Origin: Microtetraspora glauca
Lineage (GTDB): Bacteria > Actinomycetota > Actinomycetes > Streptosporangiales > Streptosporangiaceae
DNA: 64,000 nt
NCBI GenBank assembly: GCA_001570385.1
Contig: BBYL01000034.1
Location: forward strand, 1-64,000
Direction of reading: 5' to 3'
Both the position numbers and the translations under genes were made by a program. The notes below the pieces were generated by a model, which was given only the letters and a program-made list of their open reading frames with translations, did not search any database and had not been told where the DNA came from. Below are positions 8,564 through 17,070 of the stretch, piece by piece; position 1 is the first letter of the stretch; each line of letters begins with the position of its first letter.

Positions 8564-9019
8564 TCAGCCGATCAGTTCGGGCAGCCGGGAGATGTGCTCG
8601 CCGAGGTAGGTCCCCAGCTCCTCGGGGATCAGGTTGATCGCGCTGATCTCCTCGGCTCGCAGCGGCAGCCGCACCACCTCGTAGTGGCCGCGGGCGGGGT
8701 CGGAGAACTCGGGCCCGCAGCGCAGTGCCACGTCCATCGTGACGAGGCGGCAGCCGTACACGTGCTGGGTCTTGACGCCGTTCTCCTGGACGCAGCTCAG
8801 CGTGGTGAGCGGGGTGATCGCGTCGACGGTCGCGCCGAGCTCCTCCAGCATCTCCCGCCGGAGCGTGTCCTCAAGCGTGGCGTCCTCGGGCTCGACGTGG
8901 CCGCCGGGAACGGACCAGTAGAGGTCGCGGCCCGGCACGGTGCGCCGGAAGAGGATCAGCCGGTCCTCATCGCCGTCGTTATCGAGGAGCACGGCCCGCA
9001 CGCTCGGGGGGAGTTCCAT
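8564..9019 (-). CDS. NUDIX hydrolase
   Basis: A 151-residue NUDIX-fold pyrophosphohydrolase. The Nudix box runs GGHVEPEDATLEDTLRREML with EELG; the interval between the first Glu and the R-E pair is two residues longer than the textbook x7, which fits some diverged NUDIX groups. The fold hydrolyses nucleoside diphosphates linked to another moiety, with Mg2+ held by the REMLEE glutamates. The substrate is unknown. The ATG at 9019 starts with MELPPSVRAVLLDNDG; it is 17 bp downstream of the arfB stop, so both may be cotranscribed. Confidence 0.83.
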   Translation of the reverse strand: MELPPSVRAVLLDNDGDEDRLILFRRTVPGRDLYWSVPGGHVEPEDATLEDTLRREMLEELGATVDAITPLTTLSCVQENGVKTQHVYGCRLVTMDVALRCGPEFSDPARGHYEVVRLPLRAEEISAINLIPEELGTYLGEHISRLPELIG

Positions 9020-9036
9020 CTCCTCAGCCTACGTGG

Positions 9037-9459
9037 TCACTCCTCGCCCCGACGGAGGCGCTTGACATCGGAGCGGTGTCGTTTGGCCGTCAGGCGGCGC
9101 TCGACCGACGCCCGGGAGGGCTTGGTGGCGCGGCGTCGCCTGGGCGGCGGCGCGATCGCCTCGCGGATCAGGTGCGCCAGCCGTATCTCGGCGGCCTCCC
9201 GGTTGCGCAGCTGGGAGCGGTGCTCGGATGCCGCGACCGTGAGAACGCCGTCGTGGAGCCGGGAGGCGAGCCGTTCGAGCGCCCGGGTCCGCAGGGCGGG
9301 GCCGAGCGCGGTCGTGGTCTCCACGTTGAAGCTCAGCTCGACCCGGCTGTCGGTGGTGTTGACCCCCTGGCCGCCGGGGCCGGACGAGCGTGAGAACCGC
9401 CAGCCGAGCTCCGCCTCCGGGATCACGACCGAGCCGCGGACGTGCAACGGGCCTGGCAT
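9037..9459 (-). CDS. arfB: Alternative ribosome-rescue peptidyl-tRNA hydrolase ArfB
   Basis: A 140-residue release-factor-like protein that frees stalled non-stop ribosomes by hydrolysing peptidyl-tRNA. The catalytic GGQ loop is in RSSGPGGQGVNTTDSRVEL (about residues 24-42). The basic C-terminal tail (PPPRRRRATKPSRASVERR, then KRHRSDVKRLRRGEE) matches the ArfB/YaeJ tail that enters the empty mRNA channel. It lacks the codon-recognition domains of full release factors, as expected. The ATG at 9459 has AAGAGGAG just upstream. Confidence 0.92.
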   Translation of the reverse strand: MPGPLHVRGSVVIPEAELGWRFSRSSGPGGQGVNTTDSRVELSFNVETTTALGPALRTRALERLASRLHDGVLTVAASEHRSQLRNREAAEIRLAHLIREAIAPPPRRRRATKPSRASVERRLTAKRHRSDVKRLRRGEE

Positions 9460-9744
9460 GGTCTCCTCTTTCTCATTCTCAGTCGTCTTATGTCGTCATA
9501 TGTCGGCGTATCTAGGCGTCGTGTCGCGTACATCCGGTGCCGGAGATGGTGTCGAGATGGCCTCGGCATGGTGACGGGATGGCGTCGAGAGTGGTTCAGC
9601 GTAGCGATCCCGCCCATGGCACGATCAACTGGTTTATCCCAGTGAACCAGGCGGAGTGCGCCTCGGCGATCCCCGGGCGCCCGCGGATCACGTTCGGCGG
9701 ACCACGTTCGGCGGGGTACGGAGTGTGGAGGCGGGGGCACGAGC

Positions 9745-10578
9745 ATGACGACGATCGTCGGAGTCCACGGGATCGGCAAATACCACTACTACCAGGAGGC
9801 CGGAGGGTCACCGGGCAGGGCCGCCGAGACCATGCGGCTCAAGTGGAACGGCTACCTCGACAAGGGGCTGCGCGGCGGAGCGCCGTACGGCGGCGCCGAT
9901 TACTTCTCCGAGATCGCGTACTACGCCCACCATCTGCGCCGGACCGCTCCGGCACCGGTCAGGCAGATGGCGCCGGACGCGAAGCTGGTGTTCTCCGACT
10001 GGGCGAAGCAGCTCGACGGGCGGCTGCCGAGCCAGGCGGGTGAGACGCTCACCGGGATCGCCCACCGGCTCGCCGAATGGCTGCTCGGCAGGCTGGGCGA
10101 CCAGGCGGTGCGGTTCGCCGAGGACTTCTGCCCCGAGGTGGCGGCCTACCTCGGCGGCGGCGACCCGAGGACGAAGGCCAGGGACACCGTCGCGGACGTC
10201 ATCCGGCGCAGGCAGCCGCGGGTCGTCGTCGCCCACTCGCTCGGCAGCGTCGTCGCCTACGAGGCGTTCTGGGCCCACCCCGACCTGTCCACCGAGCTGC
10301 TCGTCACGCTGGGCAGCCCGCTCGCGATGCGGAACGTCGTCTTCGAACGCCTGCTTCCGGTGCCCGTCCACGGCAGGGGAGCCCGGCCGCCCGGCGTGGG
10401 CCGCTGGATCAACATCGCCGACAAGGACGACATCGCCGCGATCCCGCCGGGGCTGCGCGACCACTTCGAGGGGATCGAACGCGACGTCGCCTGCAACATC
10501 GACTGGCTGGACTTCCACACCGTACGGAACTATCTGGGCTGCGGCTCGGCCAACGACCACCTGCGGCCGTACGTCTGA
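9745..10578 (+). CDS. Alpha/beta-hydrolase-fold protein
   Basis: A 277-residue cytoplasmic protein with a serine-hydrolase nucleophile elbow AHSLGSVVAYEAFW (Ser near residue 169). Likely partners are the Asp in NIADKDDIAAIP (about 227) and the His in WLDFHTVRNYLGC (about 256). It opens with TTIVGVHGIGKYHYY, a strand-loop typical of the fold. No lid or signal peptide is visible. Such proteins in actinobacteria are usually annotated as serine peptidase or hypothetical, and the substrate is unknown. The 285-bp spacer upstream (9460-9744) contains an AT-richer patch with several TATGTCG-like words (about 9488-9520) and no gene. Confidence 0.7.
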   Translation: MTTIVGVHGIGKYHYYQEAGGSPGRAAETMRLKWNGYLDKGLRGGAPYGGADYFSEIAYYAHHLRRTAPAPVRQMAPDAKLVFSDWAKQLDGRLPSQAGETLTGIAHRLAEWLLGRLGDQAVRFAEDFCPEVAAYLGGGDPRTKARDTVADVIRRRQPRVVVAHSLGSVVAYEAFWAHPDLSTELLVTLGSPLAMRNVVFERLLPVPVHGRGARPPGVGRWINIADKDDIAAIPPGLRDHFEGIERDVACNIDWLDFHTVRNYLGCGSANDHLRPYV

Positions 10579-10668
10579 CGCGGGCCGCACCGCACTGTTC
10601 ATCAGGGGTTCCCGCGCAGGTCACAGGGCCAGCCGCGGCGTGTAAACCCGCTGGGTTGCACTCCGGGT

Positions 10669-12222
10669 GTGCAGACGAACACGTCACGAAGAGCGTTCCT
10701 GTCAGTGGTGACCGCCGGCGCGGGCGGCCTGATGCTCACCGGGTCGGCCCGGCCCACGCGTGGCCGTACATTGCGGGCGGATCCGTTCGCGCTCGGCATC
10801 GCCTCGGGAGACCCGACGGCGGACGGCGTCGTGCTGTGGACCCGGCTCGCCCTGGACCCTCTCGCGCCCGACGGGCTCGCGGGGATGCCCGGACGCGCCG
10901 TCGAGGTCGAGTGGCAGCTCGCCGCCGACGAGCGGTTCTCCACCCTCGCCACGTCGGGCACGGCCGTGGCCCGGCCGGAATCCGCGCACAGCGTGCACGT
11001 CGAGGCCGCCGGACTCGAACCCGGCCGGGAGTACTTCTACCGCTTCCGCGCGGACGGCCACCTGTCGCCCGTCGGCCGTACGCGCACGGCGCCCGCGTCA
11101 GGTTCCGCGGCCGGGAACCTGACCTTCGCGGTGGCGGCGTGCGCGCACTGGGAGCACGGCTACTTCACGACCTACCGGCGGCTCGCCGAGCAGGAGCCGG
11201 ACCTGGTCGTGCACCTCGGCGACTACATGTACGAGTACCGGCCCGACGGGTACACGGCGGTGAGCGGCGCGGTGCGTTCCTTCGCGGGCACCACCTGCCT
11301 GACGCTCGCCGACTACCGGTTGCGGCACGCGCAGTACAAGAGCGACCCCGACCTGCGGGACGCACACCGCGTCGCCCCGTGGCTGGTGGCCTTCGACGAC
11401 CACGAGATCGAGAACAACTGGGCGGGACCGGTCTCCAGCACCGGCGCGCCGGAGTTCTCCGACCGGGTCGCCCATGCCTTCCAGGCGTACTACGAGAACA
11501 TGCCGCTGCGCCGGGCGAGCGTGCCGCGAGGCGCCCGGATGCGGATCAACCGCCGCGTCTCCTGGGGCGCGCTGGCCGACTTCCACCTGCTCGACACCCG
11601 CCAGTTCCGCGACGACCAGGCGTGCGACGACGGCGACCGGGCCGGATGCGACGAACGGCTGAGCGAACGCCGCACGATCCTCGGCGCGGACCAGCGCCGC
11701 TGGCTCCTGGACGGCCTCGGCCGGTCGGACGCCCGCTGGAACCTCATCGGCCAGCAGGTCCTGATGGCGCAGCGCGACTTCAAGGAAGGACCGGGCAAGG
11801 AGCTCAATATGGACAGCTGGGACGGGTACGCGGCCGACCGGACCCGGCTGCTCACCGGAATCAGGGACGCGGGCGCGGCCAACCCCGTCGTCCTCACCGG
11901 GGACGCGCACATGCACCACGCGGCGTCGCTGCGTCCCGACTTCGACGACACGTCGTCCGCCCCGGTCGCGGTCGAGCTCGTCACCTCGTCGGTCTCCAGC
12001 GACGGCGACGGCTACCGCGACGAGGCCCGTGTCGCCGAGCTGCTGCGGGAGAACCCGCACATCTCCTACATCGACCAGCGGCGCGGCTACATCGTGTGCC
12101 GGGTGACGCCCGAGGAACTGCGGGCCGAGTTCCGCACGCTGGAGTACGTCTCGCGGCGCGGCGCTCCCGCGCGGACGTCGGCCCGGTTCACCGTCCCCTC
12201 CGGCCACGGCGAGCTCACCTGA
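10669..12222 (+). CDS. phoD: PhoD-family alkaline phosphatase, Tat-exported
   Basis: A 517-residue secreted metallophosphatase/phosphodiesterase that liberates phosphate outside the cell. The N-terminus has a twin-arginine signal (TSRRAFLSVV at residues 4-13). An Ig-like N-domain follows (DPFALGIASGDPTADGVVLWTRL), then the PhoD catalytic core with HLGDYMYEY, FDDHEIENNWAG, DFHLLDTRQFRD and LTGDAHMHHA, which supply the Ca/Fe ligands in known PhoD. The start is GTG at 10669, directly before the Tat motif. No Pho box is obvious in the 90-bp spacer upstream. Confidence 0.9.
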   Translation: MQTNTSRRAFLSVVTAGAGGLMLTGSARPTRGRTLRADPFALGIASGDPTADGVVLWTRLALDPLAPDGLAGMPGRAVEVEWQLAADERFSTLATSGTAVARPESAHSVHVEAAGLEPGREYFYRFRADGHLSPVGRTRTAPASGSAAGNLTFAVAACAHWEHGYFTTYRRLAEQEPDLVVHLGDYMYEYRPDGYTAVSGAVRSFAGTTCLTLADYRLRHAQYKSDPDLRDAHRVAPWLVAFDDHEIENNWAGPVSSTGAPEFSDRVAHAFQAYYENMPLRRASVPRGARMRINRRVSWGALADFHLLDTRQFRDDQACDDGDRAGCDERLSERRTILGADQRRWLLDGLGRSDARWNLIGQQVLMAQRDFKEGPGKELNMDSWDGYAADRTRLLTGIRDAGAANPVVLTGDAHMHHAASLRPDFDDTSSAPVAVELVTSSVSSDGDGYRDEARVAELLRENPHISYIDQRRGYIVCRVTPEELRAEFRTLEYVSRRGAPARTSARFTVPSGHGELT

Positions 12223-12295
12223 CCCCGTTCCATTCGCGCGGAGCCTGCCGGGACCTCGGGACCAGGACGCCAGGCGAGGGCGTCAGGCCAGGACC

Positions 12296-13753
12296 TCAGG
12301 CGAAGGCGTAGCCGAAGAGGTCACCGTCACCGCCCGCGCCGGCCCCGTCGGTGTGGCCGGCGTTCTCGTACCTGGCTCCGGCGCCGCCGGTGAGCACTCG
12401 CGCGGTCGTGGGCAGCAGGCCGGTGAAGGGGCCCTTCTTCCGCTCCGTGCCGATCAGCGTCACCGTGCCCGTCGCCGCGGACCCGACCAGCAGACCGCCG
12501 TCGCCGACCCCGACCGAGAAGCCGAAGCCGCTGCCCTTCTGGCCGGTCACCAGCACGTCGTTCTCGCGGGTCAGCCCACCGGACCGCGTACCCGCGAGCA
12601 CCTGGACGGCGTCCTCGCCGGGAACGCCCACGATCAGTTCGTCGTCCCCGTCACCGTTCAGATCGCGCGCCGCGAGCGACGTGCCGAACCTGTCGTAGTA
12701 GTGCGGTGTCCCCTTGAGGGTGTTCCGCGACCAGAGCTCGCTGCCGACGGCGGTCAGACCGCGGCCGGAGCCGTACAGGACGTTGACCGCCCCGTCGCCG
12801 TAGTCCATGCCGCGCACCACCGTGGACAGGTCCTCGCCGGGCACGCCGATCGCCAGGTCGTCCCGCCCGTCGCCGTTGAAGTCGCCGGAGGCGAGCGCGG
12901 CGCCGAAGGCGTCCCACTTCTCGCCGTCGCCCTTCACACCCGGGCTTTCCTGCGTGTAGACCCCCGCGTACCGCTTGCGCGGGTCGATGACCGTGACCAC
13001 CCCCGAGCCGGACCGCGTGCCGCCGTCCCCGGGAGCGCCCACCGCGAGCTCGTCGTCCCCGTCGCCGTCGAAGTCCCCGGTCGCCAGCGCCACTCCGAAC
13101 TGGTCCGTCTCCCCGGGTTCCTGGCCCACCCAGCTCGTCGCCTGCGTGATGAGCCGGCCCTTCCCGTACGGCTCGGCGCCCCCTGAGCCGAAGATCCCGA
13201 CACCGCCGCCCCCGTCGAGGCCGGGGACGCCCACGACCAGCTCGTCGTCGCCGTCCCCGTCGAGGTCACCGGCGGCGAGGGCCGCCCCGAACCGGTCGGA
13301 GCCGTACTTCCGGCCGAGAAGGGTGACATCGACCGTCCCGACCTCCTTCAGGCCGTGCGGCGTGCCGTACAGGATGTGCACGACGCCGTTCCCGTCCGCC
13401 CCGGGCACGCGGTCACCGGAGAACTCCTCGGACGCGCCGATCGCCAGGTCGGCGCACCCGTCGCCGTCGAAGTCCCCCTTGACCAGAGCCGATCCGAACG
13501 CGTCGTCGCGTTCCGGTGTGCCGGAGACCCCGGCCGCGCCCTGGTGCAGCGTCGCGACCTTCTTCGAGCCGTGGAACAGGGTGACCGTCCCGGCGCGCGG
13601 CTGCCCGTCCACGGTGGCGTACGGCGCGGCGACCGCGAGGAACGCTGGGCAGGACGCGGCGGTCGCGGGCAGCGCGAGTGACGGGCCGACGACCCAGGGA
13701 GCGGTCAGGGCGGTGACCAGCGGAATCAGGACGGTGCGGCGAGTGACGCTCAT
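12296..13753 (-). CDS. Secreted FG-GAP repeat (integrin-like beta-propeller) protein
   Basis: A ~485-residue exported protein made of about seven FG-GAP repeats, each with a Ca2+-binding D-x-D-G-D-G loop (DFDGDGCADLAIGA, DLDGDGDDELVVGV, DFNGDGRDDLAIGV, DLNGDGDDELIVGV). An N-terminal signal peptide (SVTRRTVLIPLVTALTAP) precedes the repeats; the ATG at 13753 begins exactly there, whereas the longer frame from 13846 does not. Such propellers bind ligands or stabilise cell-surface enzymes; no enzymatic motif is present. It lies next to a second FG-GAP gene on the same strand. Confidence 0.8.
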   Translation of the reverse strand: MSVTRRTVLIPLVTALTAPWVVGPSLALPATAASCPAFLAVAAPYATVDGQPRAGTVTLFHGSKKVATLHQGAAGVSGTPERDDAFGSALVKGDFDGDGCADLAIGASEEFSGDRVPGADGNGVVHILYGTPHGLKEVGTVDVTLLGRKYGSDRFGAALAAGDLDGDGDDELVVGVPGLDGGGGVGIFGSGGAEPYGKGRLITQATSWVGQEPGETDQFGVALATGDFDGDGDDELAVGAPGDGGTRSGSGVVTVIDPRKRYAGVYTQESPGVKGDGEKWDAFGAALASGDFNGDGRDDLAIGVPGEDLSTVVRGMDYGDGAVNVLYGSGRGLTAVGSELWSRNTLKGTPHYYDRFGTSLAARDLNGDGDDELIVGVPGEDAVQVLAGTRSGGLTRENDVLVTGQKGSGFGFSVGVGDGGLLVGSAATGTVTLIGTERKKGPFTGLLPTTARVLTGGAGARYENAGHTDGAGAGGDGDLFGYAFA

Positions 13754-13890
13754 GGCCGGATCGTCCCCAGTGAATCGGACATCCGGCCCACCACGATATG
13801 AACCCCCTGGGTCGGCTACCTGAACTCGGCCGCGTGTTCGCGACATCCTGAGGCGGGCAGCGGTCGGCGGTCGGCACAGACGGGGGGCGT

Positions 13891-15330
13891 TCAGTTCAGC
13901 GGACGGCCGAACCCCTCACCCTGCTGCTCGGGGGCGAACTGCGTGCCGGGCTTCCCCACCCCGCTCACCCCGCCCGCGCCGCTCCGCTCCGGACCTCCTG
14001 CGGGAGAGAGCACGGTCACGCGTTCCTCGGCGCGGGTGGAGACGATGAGCTCGGCCCCGCCGTTCCCGTCGAGGTCGGCCAGGGCCACCTCCTGGCCGAA
14101 CCCCTGGAGGAAGTCACCCCGGACTCCGGCGGACCGGAGGTCGAACACCTGGGCGCCCCGCGTCGACAACCCGTCCTCGCCGCCGTACAGGACGAAGGCC
14201 GCCCCGGCTCCGCCGCTCGCGCCGACCGCGACGTCGGCGTACCCGTCGCCGTTGACGTCGCCGACCGCGACCGCCCCTCCGAAGCCGCTCGTGTCCGCGG
14301 GCGGCCGCGGCATGCCGGGAGACGTCAGCGTCCACAGCGCGCGCGTGCCCCGCAGGCCTTCGGCGGAGCCACGGCTGACGTAGATCTGGCCTCCCTCGTC
14401 CTCGGCGTCGGCGTAGGCGTTGCCCGCGACCACGTCGCCATAGCCGTCGCCGTCGAGGTCGCCGATCGCCACGTCGCCCACGCCCCAGCCCGGGAACGTT
14501 CCGGGCAGGCGGCCCGCCAGTCCCGACCGCGACCCCTGGTACACCACACCGGTGCCCTCGTCGGCCGGGTCGTCCTCGGAGTAGACCACGGCGAGGTCGG
14601 CGAACCCGTCCCCGTCGACGTCACCGGCCGCGAGGGTGGCGACGCGGGCGGTGGGGCCCATGACGGTCTTCCAGGTCGCCGTTCCCTCGCGGACCGCCTT
14701 CCCTCCGGAGGTCACCCATACCGTGTCGAAGGTGGCCACCGCCAGGTCGTCGTGGCCGTCGTGGTCGAAGTCGCCGACGGCCAGCGCGGCGCCGAATCCG
14801 ATGGTGCCCTCGGGCTGCGCCGGCGTGACGGTCTGGTCGGTGAGTCCCCGTCCGCCGCCGAAGGCGATCGCCACGGATCCCGTCCGCCCGCCCTTGCCCG
14901 GTGCGCCGATCACCAGATCGGCGTATCCGTCGCCGTCGATGTCTCCGGAGGCGAGGGTCGCGCCGAATCCCTCGCCCTTCACGGCCGCGCCGCCCCTGCC
15001 GATGACGTGCCGGTCCGCGCCGGTCACGCCGGTCGTGGAGCCGTACACCACGTTCACGTGACCGGCGCCCTTCGCACCGTTCACCGTTCCCTCCGGTGCG
15101 CCGATGACCAGGTCGGCGTACCCGTCGCCGTTGTAGTCATGGGCCTTCGCGGCCTTCCGCGCGCTCGCCGCCGGTGTCGCCGTGGGAGCGCCGATAACCG
15201 GCCCCGGGCCCGCGGGCGAGGCGGCCACCGGCGTGGGAGGCGCGGAGGCGCCCGCGCCGGAGTTCGCCGCACAGGCCGCCGTCGTGGCGGCGAGGACACC
15301 GGCGAGGAGGCGGGGCGCGAATCTGCCCAT
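13891..15330 (-). CDS. Second FG-GAP repeat beta-propeller protein, signal peptide or lipoprotein
   Basis: A ~479-residue exported propeller with recurring FG-GAP Ca-binding loops (DYNGDGYADLVIGAPE, DIDGDGYADLVIGAP, DFDHDGHDDLAVA, DVNGDGYADVAVGA). The N-terminus MGRFAPRLLAGVLAATTAACAANSG is a signal sequence, and the Cys may be lipidated although TAAC is a poor lipobox. The start is ambiguous: in-frame ATGs at 15330, 15345 and 15375 lie within a tandem repeat. I chose 15330, which gives a compact signal peptide. It differs clearly in sequence from its FG-GAP neighbour, so the pair is an old duplication or independent recruitment. Confidence 0.75.
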   Translation of the reverse strand: MGRFAPRLLAGVLAATTAACAANSGAGASAPPTPVAASPAGPGPVIGAPTATPAASARKAAKAHDYNGDGYADLVIGAPEGTVNGAKGAGHVNVVYGSTTGVTGADRHVIGRGGAAVKGEGFGATLASGDIDGDGYADLVIGAPGKGGRTGSVAIAFGGGRGLTDQTVTPAQPEGTIGFGAALAVGDFDHDGHDDLAVATFDTVWVTSGGKAVREGTATWKTVMGPTARVATLAAGDVDGDGFADLAVVYSEDDPADEGTGVVYQGSRSGLAGRLPGTFPGWGVGDVAIGDLDGDGYGDVVAGNAYADAEDEGGQIYVSRGSAEGLRGTRALWTLTSPGMPRPPADTSGFGGAVAVGDVNGDGYADVAVGASGGAGAAFVLYGGEDGLSTRGAQVFDLRSAGVRGDFLQGFGQEVALADLDGNGGAELIVSTRAEERVTVLSPAGGPERSGAGGVSGVGKPGTQFAPEQQGEGFGRPLN

Positions 15331-15382
15331 GACAAACCTGCCCATGACAAATCTGCTCGTGACAGACCTGCCCATGACAAAT
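15323..15382. repeat. Four 15-bp tandem repeats covering the start of the FG-GAP gene
   Basis: Units of the form CTGCCCATGACAAAT begin at 15323, 15338, 15353 (diverged) and 15368. The 15-bp length keeps the reading frame, so each copy adds an in-frame ATG (except the diverged third) and a five-residue block of the type MGRFV. Copy-number change would lengthen the N-terminus or move the start without a frameshift. Confidence 0.75.
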
Positions 15383-15506
15383 CCGCTCAGAATGGTCGCG
15401 CGCACCAGATCACGATAGGAGCCCGTGCGGCTCCGCGTCGCCGTACCGGAACATCGGCTTCTTCGGGACGGCGCACGAGCGCTCTCCCGCCGCCCCGGTC
15501 GTCTGA

Positions 15507-16967
15507 TCAGTCGGCGCGCTCGAGCGGCGGCGCCGCGATCCCGCAGTGTGTACGGCCGGCGGGCGCGGGAGCCACCACCAGCACGTTCGTCCTGATCGCG
15601 GAGAACGCGAGCGCGGCGGAGACGGCCAGCATGGCGGCGCTGACCAGCATCGCCGTGTGGAAGCCGGCGGTGAACTCCACTGGAGAGTTGTACGCGCTGC
15701 CGGTCAGGCCGACGAGCGGGGGGATCGCCGCGACCGCGAGCAGGCTGCCGGTGCGGGCCACGGCGTTGTTGATGCCGCTGGCGAGGCCCGCGTACCGCTC
15801 CCTGGCCGACGCCAGGACCGTCGCGGTCAGCGGGGCGACCGCCGCCGACAGGCCGAGGCCGTACAGCGTCGCCGCCGGGAACACGTCCACGAGATAGGTG
15901 GAGCCGGGGCCGATGCGGCTCATCAGCAGGATCCCCGCGGCGCACGCGAGGATGCCCACGGTCATCGGGATCCGGGGGCCCACCCGCCTGGCCAGGTCTC
16001 CGGCGCGGGCCGACAGCAGCAGCATGAGGATCGTGACGGGCAGCATCGCCGATCCCGCGGCGATCGGTGAGAAGCCGGAGGAGACCTGGAGCTGGACCAC
16101 GAGCAGGAAGAAGACCACGCCCATCGCCGCGTACATGATCATCGTGACGATGTTGATGGAGGTGAAGACCCGGGAGGAGAAGATCTGCACCGGGACCAGG
16201 GCCTCCGGTGAGCGCCGGACCTCCAGGACGGCGAAGCAGGCGGCCAGCACCAACCCGGCGACCAGCGCGACCCTCCCGGCGCCCGGTTCGATCAGGCCGT
16301 ACGTGACGCCCGCGAGGGCCAGGGCGGCGAGCGCCGATCCCAGGACGTCGAAACGCCCCGAGGCCGCGGTGTCCCGGCTCTCCGGCACGTGCCGGACGGT
16401 GACCAGGACGGTGACGGCCGCGATCGGGACATTGATCAGGAAGACCCAGTGCCAGCCTGCCGCCTCCACCAGCCAGCCGCCGACCAGCGGCCCGACGGCG
16501 GCGGCGACCCCGCCCAGGCCGGACCACAGGCCGATCGCGCGGGGGCGGTCGTCGTGCGGGAAGCTCGCCTGGATGATCGCCAATGATCCGGGGGTGAGGA
16601 GCGCGCCGCCGATGCCCTGGAGCGCACGGGCGATCACGAGCACCGGGACGTTGGGAGCCACGCCGCACAGGGCCGAGGCCAACGCGAACCAGACGATGCC
16701 GACGAGGAAGATCCTTCGCCTGCCGAACCGGTCGCCGAGCGAGCCGCCGAGCAGGATCAGGGCCGCCAGGGTGAGCGTGTAGGCGTTGATCGTCCACTGG
16801 AGATCGGACATGCCCGCCCTGAGATCCCGGCCGAGCGTGGGAAGGGCGACGTTGACCACGGTGCTGTCGAGCATCGCCATCCCGGATCCGAGCACGGTCG
16901 CGAGGATGGTCCATCGCCCCGTGGCGGACCGAAGCCGGATCTGGTCAGGTTCCACACGGCCCATCAT
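15507..16967 (-). CDS. MFS multidrug-type exporter, DHA2 (14-TM) family
   Basis: A ~486-residue inner-membrane proton antiporter. TM1 carries LDSTVVNVALPTLGRDL (DHA2 motif D1). Motif A GDRFGRRRIFLVG and motif C GSLAIIQASFPHDDRPRAIGLWSGLGGVAAAVGP-like segments follow, and the hydrophobic profile fits 14 helices. Relatives export drugs, dyes or antibiotics; the substrate is unknown. The start at the ATG at 16967 is uncertain, since no good ribosome site is seen; the longer frame from 17072 would overlap the divergent STM4015-like gene and is unlikely. Confidence 0.85.
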   Translation of the reverse strand: MMGRVEPDQIRLRSATGRWTILATVLGSGMAMLDSTVVNVALPTLGRDLRAGMSDLQWTINAYTLTLAALILLGGSLGDRFGRRRIFLVGIVWFALASALCGVAPNVPVLVIARALQGIGGALLTPGSLAIIQASFPHDDRPRAIGLWSGLGGVAAAVGPLVGGWLVEAAGWHWVFLINVPIAAVTVLVTVRHVPESRDTAASGRFDVLGSALAALALAGVTYGLIEPGAGRVALVAGLVLAACFAVLEVRRSPEALVPVQIFSSRVFTSINIVTMIMYAAMGVVFFLLVVQLQVSSGFSPIAAGSAMLPVTILMLLLSARAGDLARRVGPRIPMTVGILACAAGILLMSRIGPGSTYLVDVFPAATLYGLGLSAAVAPLTATVLASARERYAGLASGINNAVARTGSLLAVAAIPPLVGLTGSAYNSPVEFTAGFHTAMLVSAAMLAVSAALAFSAIRTNVLVVAPAPAGRTHCGIAAPPLERAD

Positions 16968-17070
16968 GGTCCGTGGCCGCGGCCCGTGTGAGGGGGAGGT
17001 CTCCGATTCGGGAAGTGTCGGCGCGCTCTGGTAGGACAGTCCCGCAGCTTTCCCCGGCGAGGAGTTCGGC

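Noticed and set aside
12351..15897. Long frames opposite the FG-GAP genes
   Set aside because: They are mirror frames of a high-GC repeat protein, rich in Arg/Pro/Ser with no domain.
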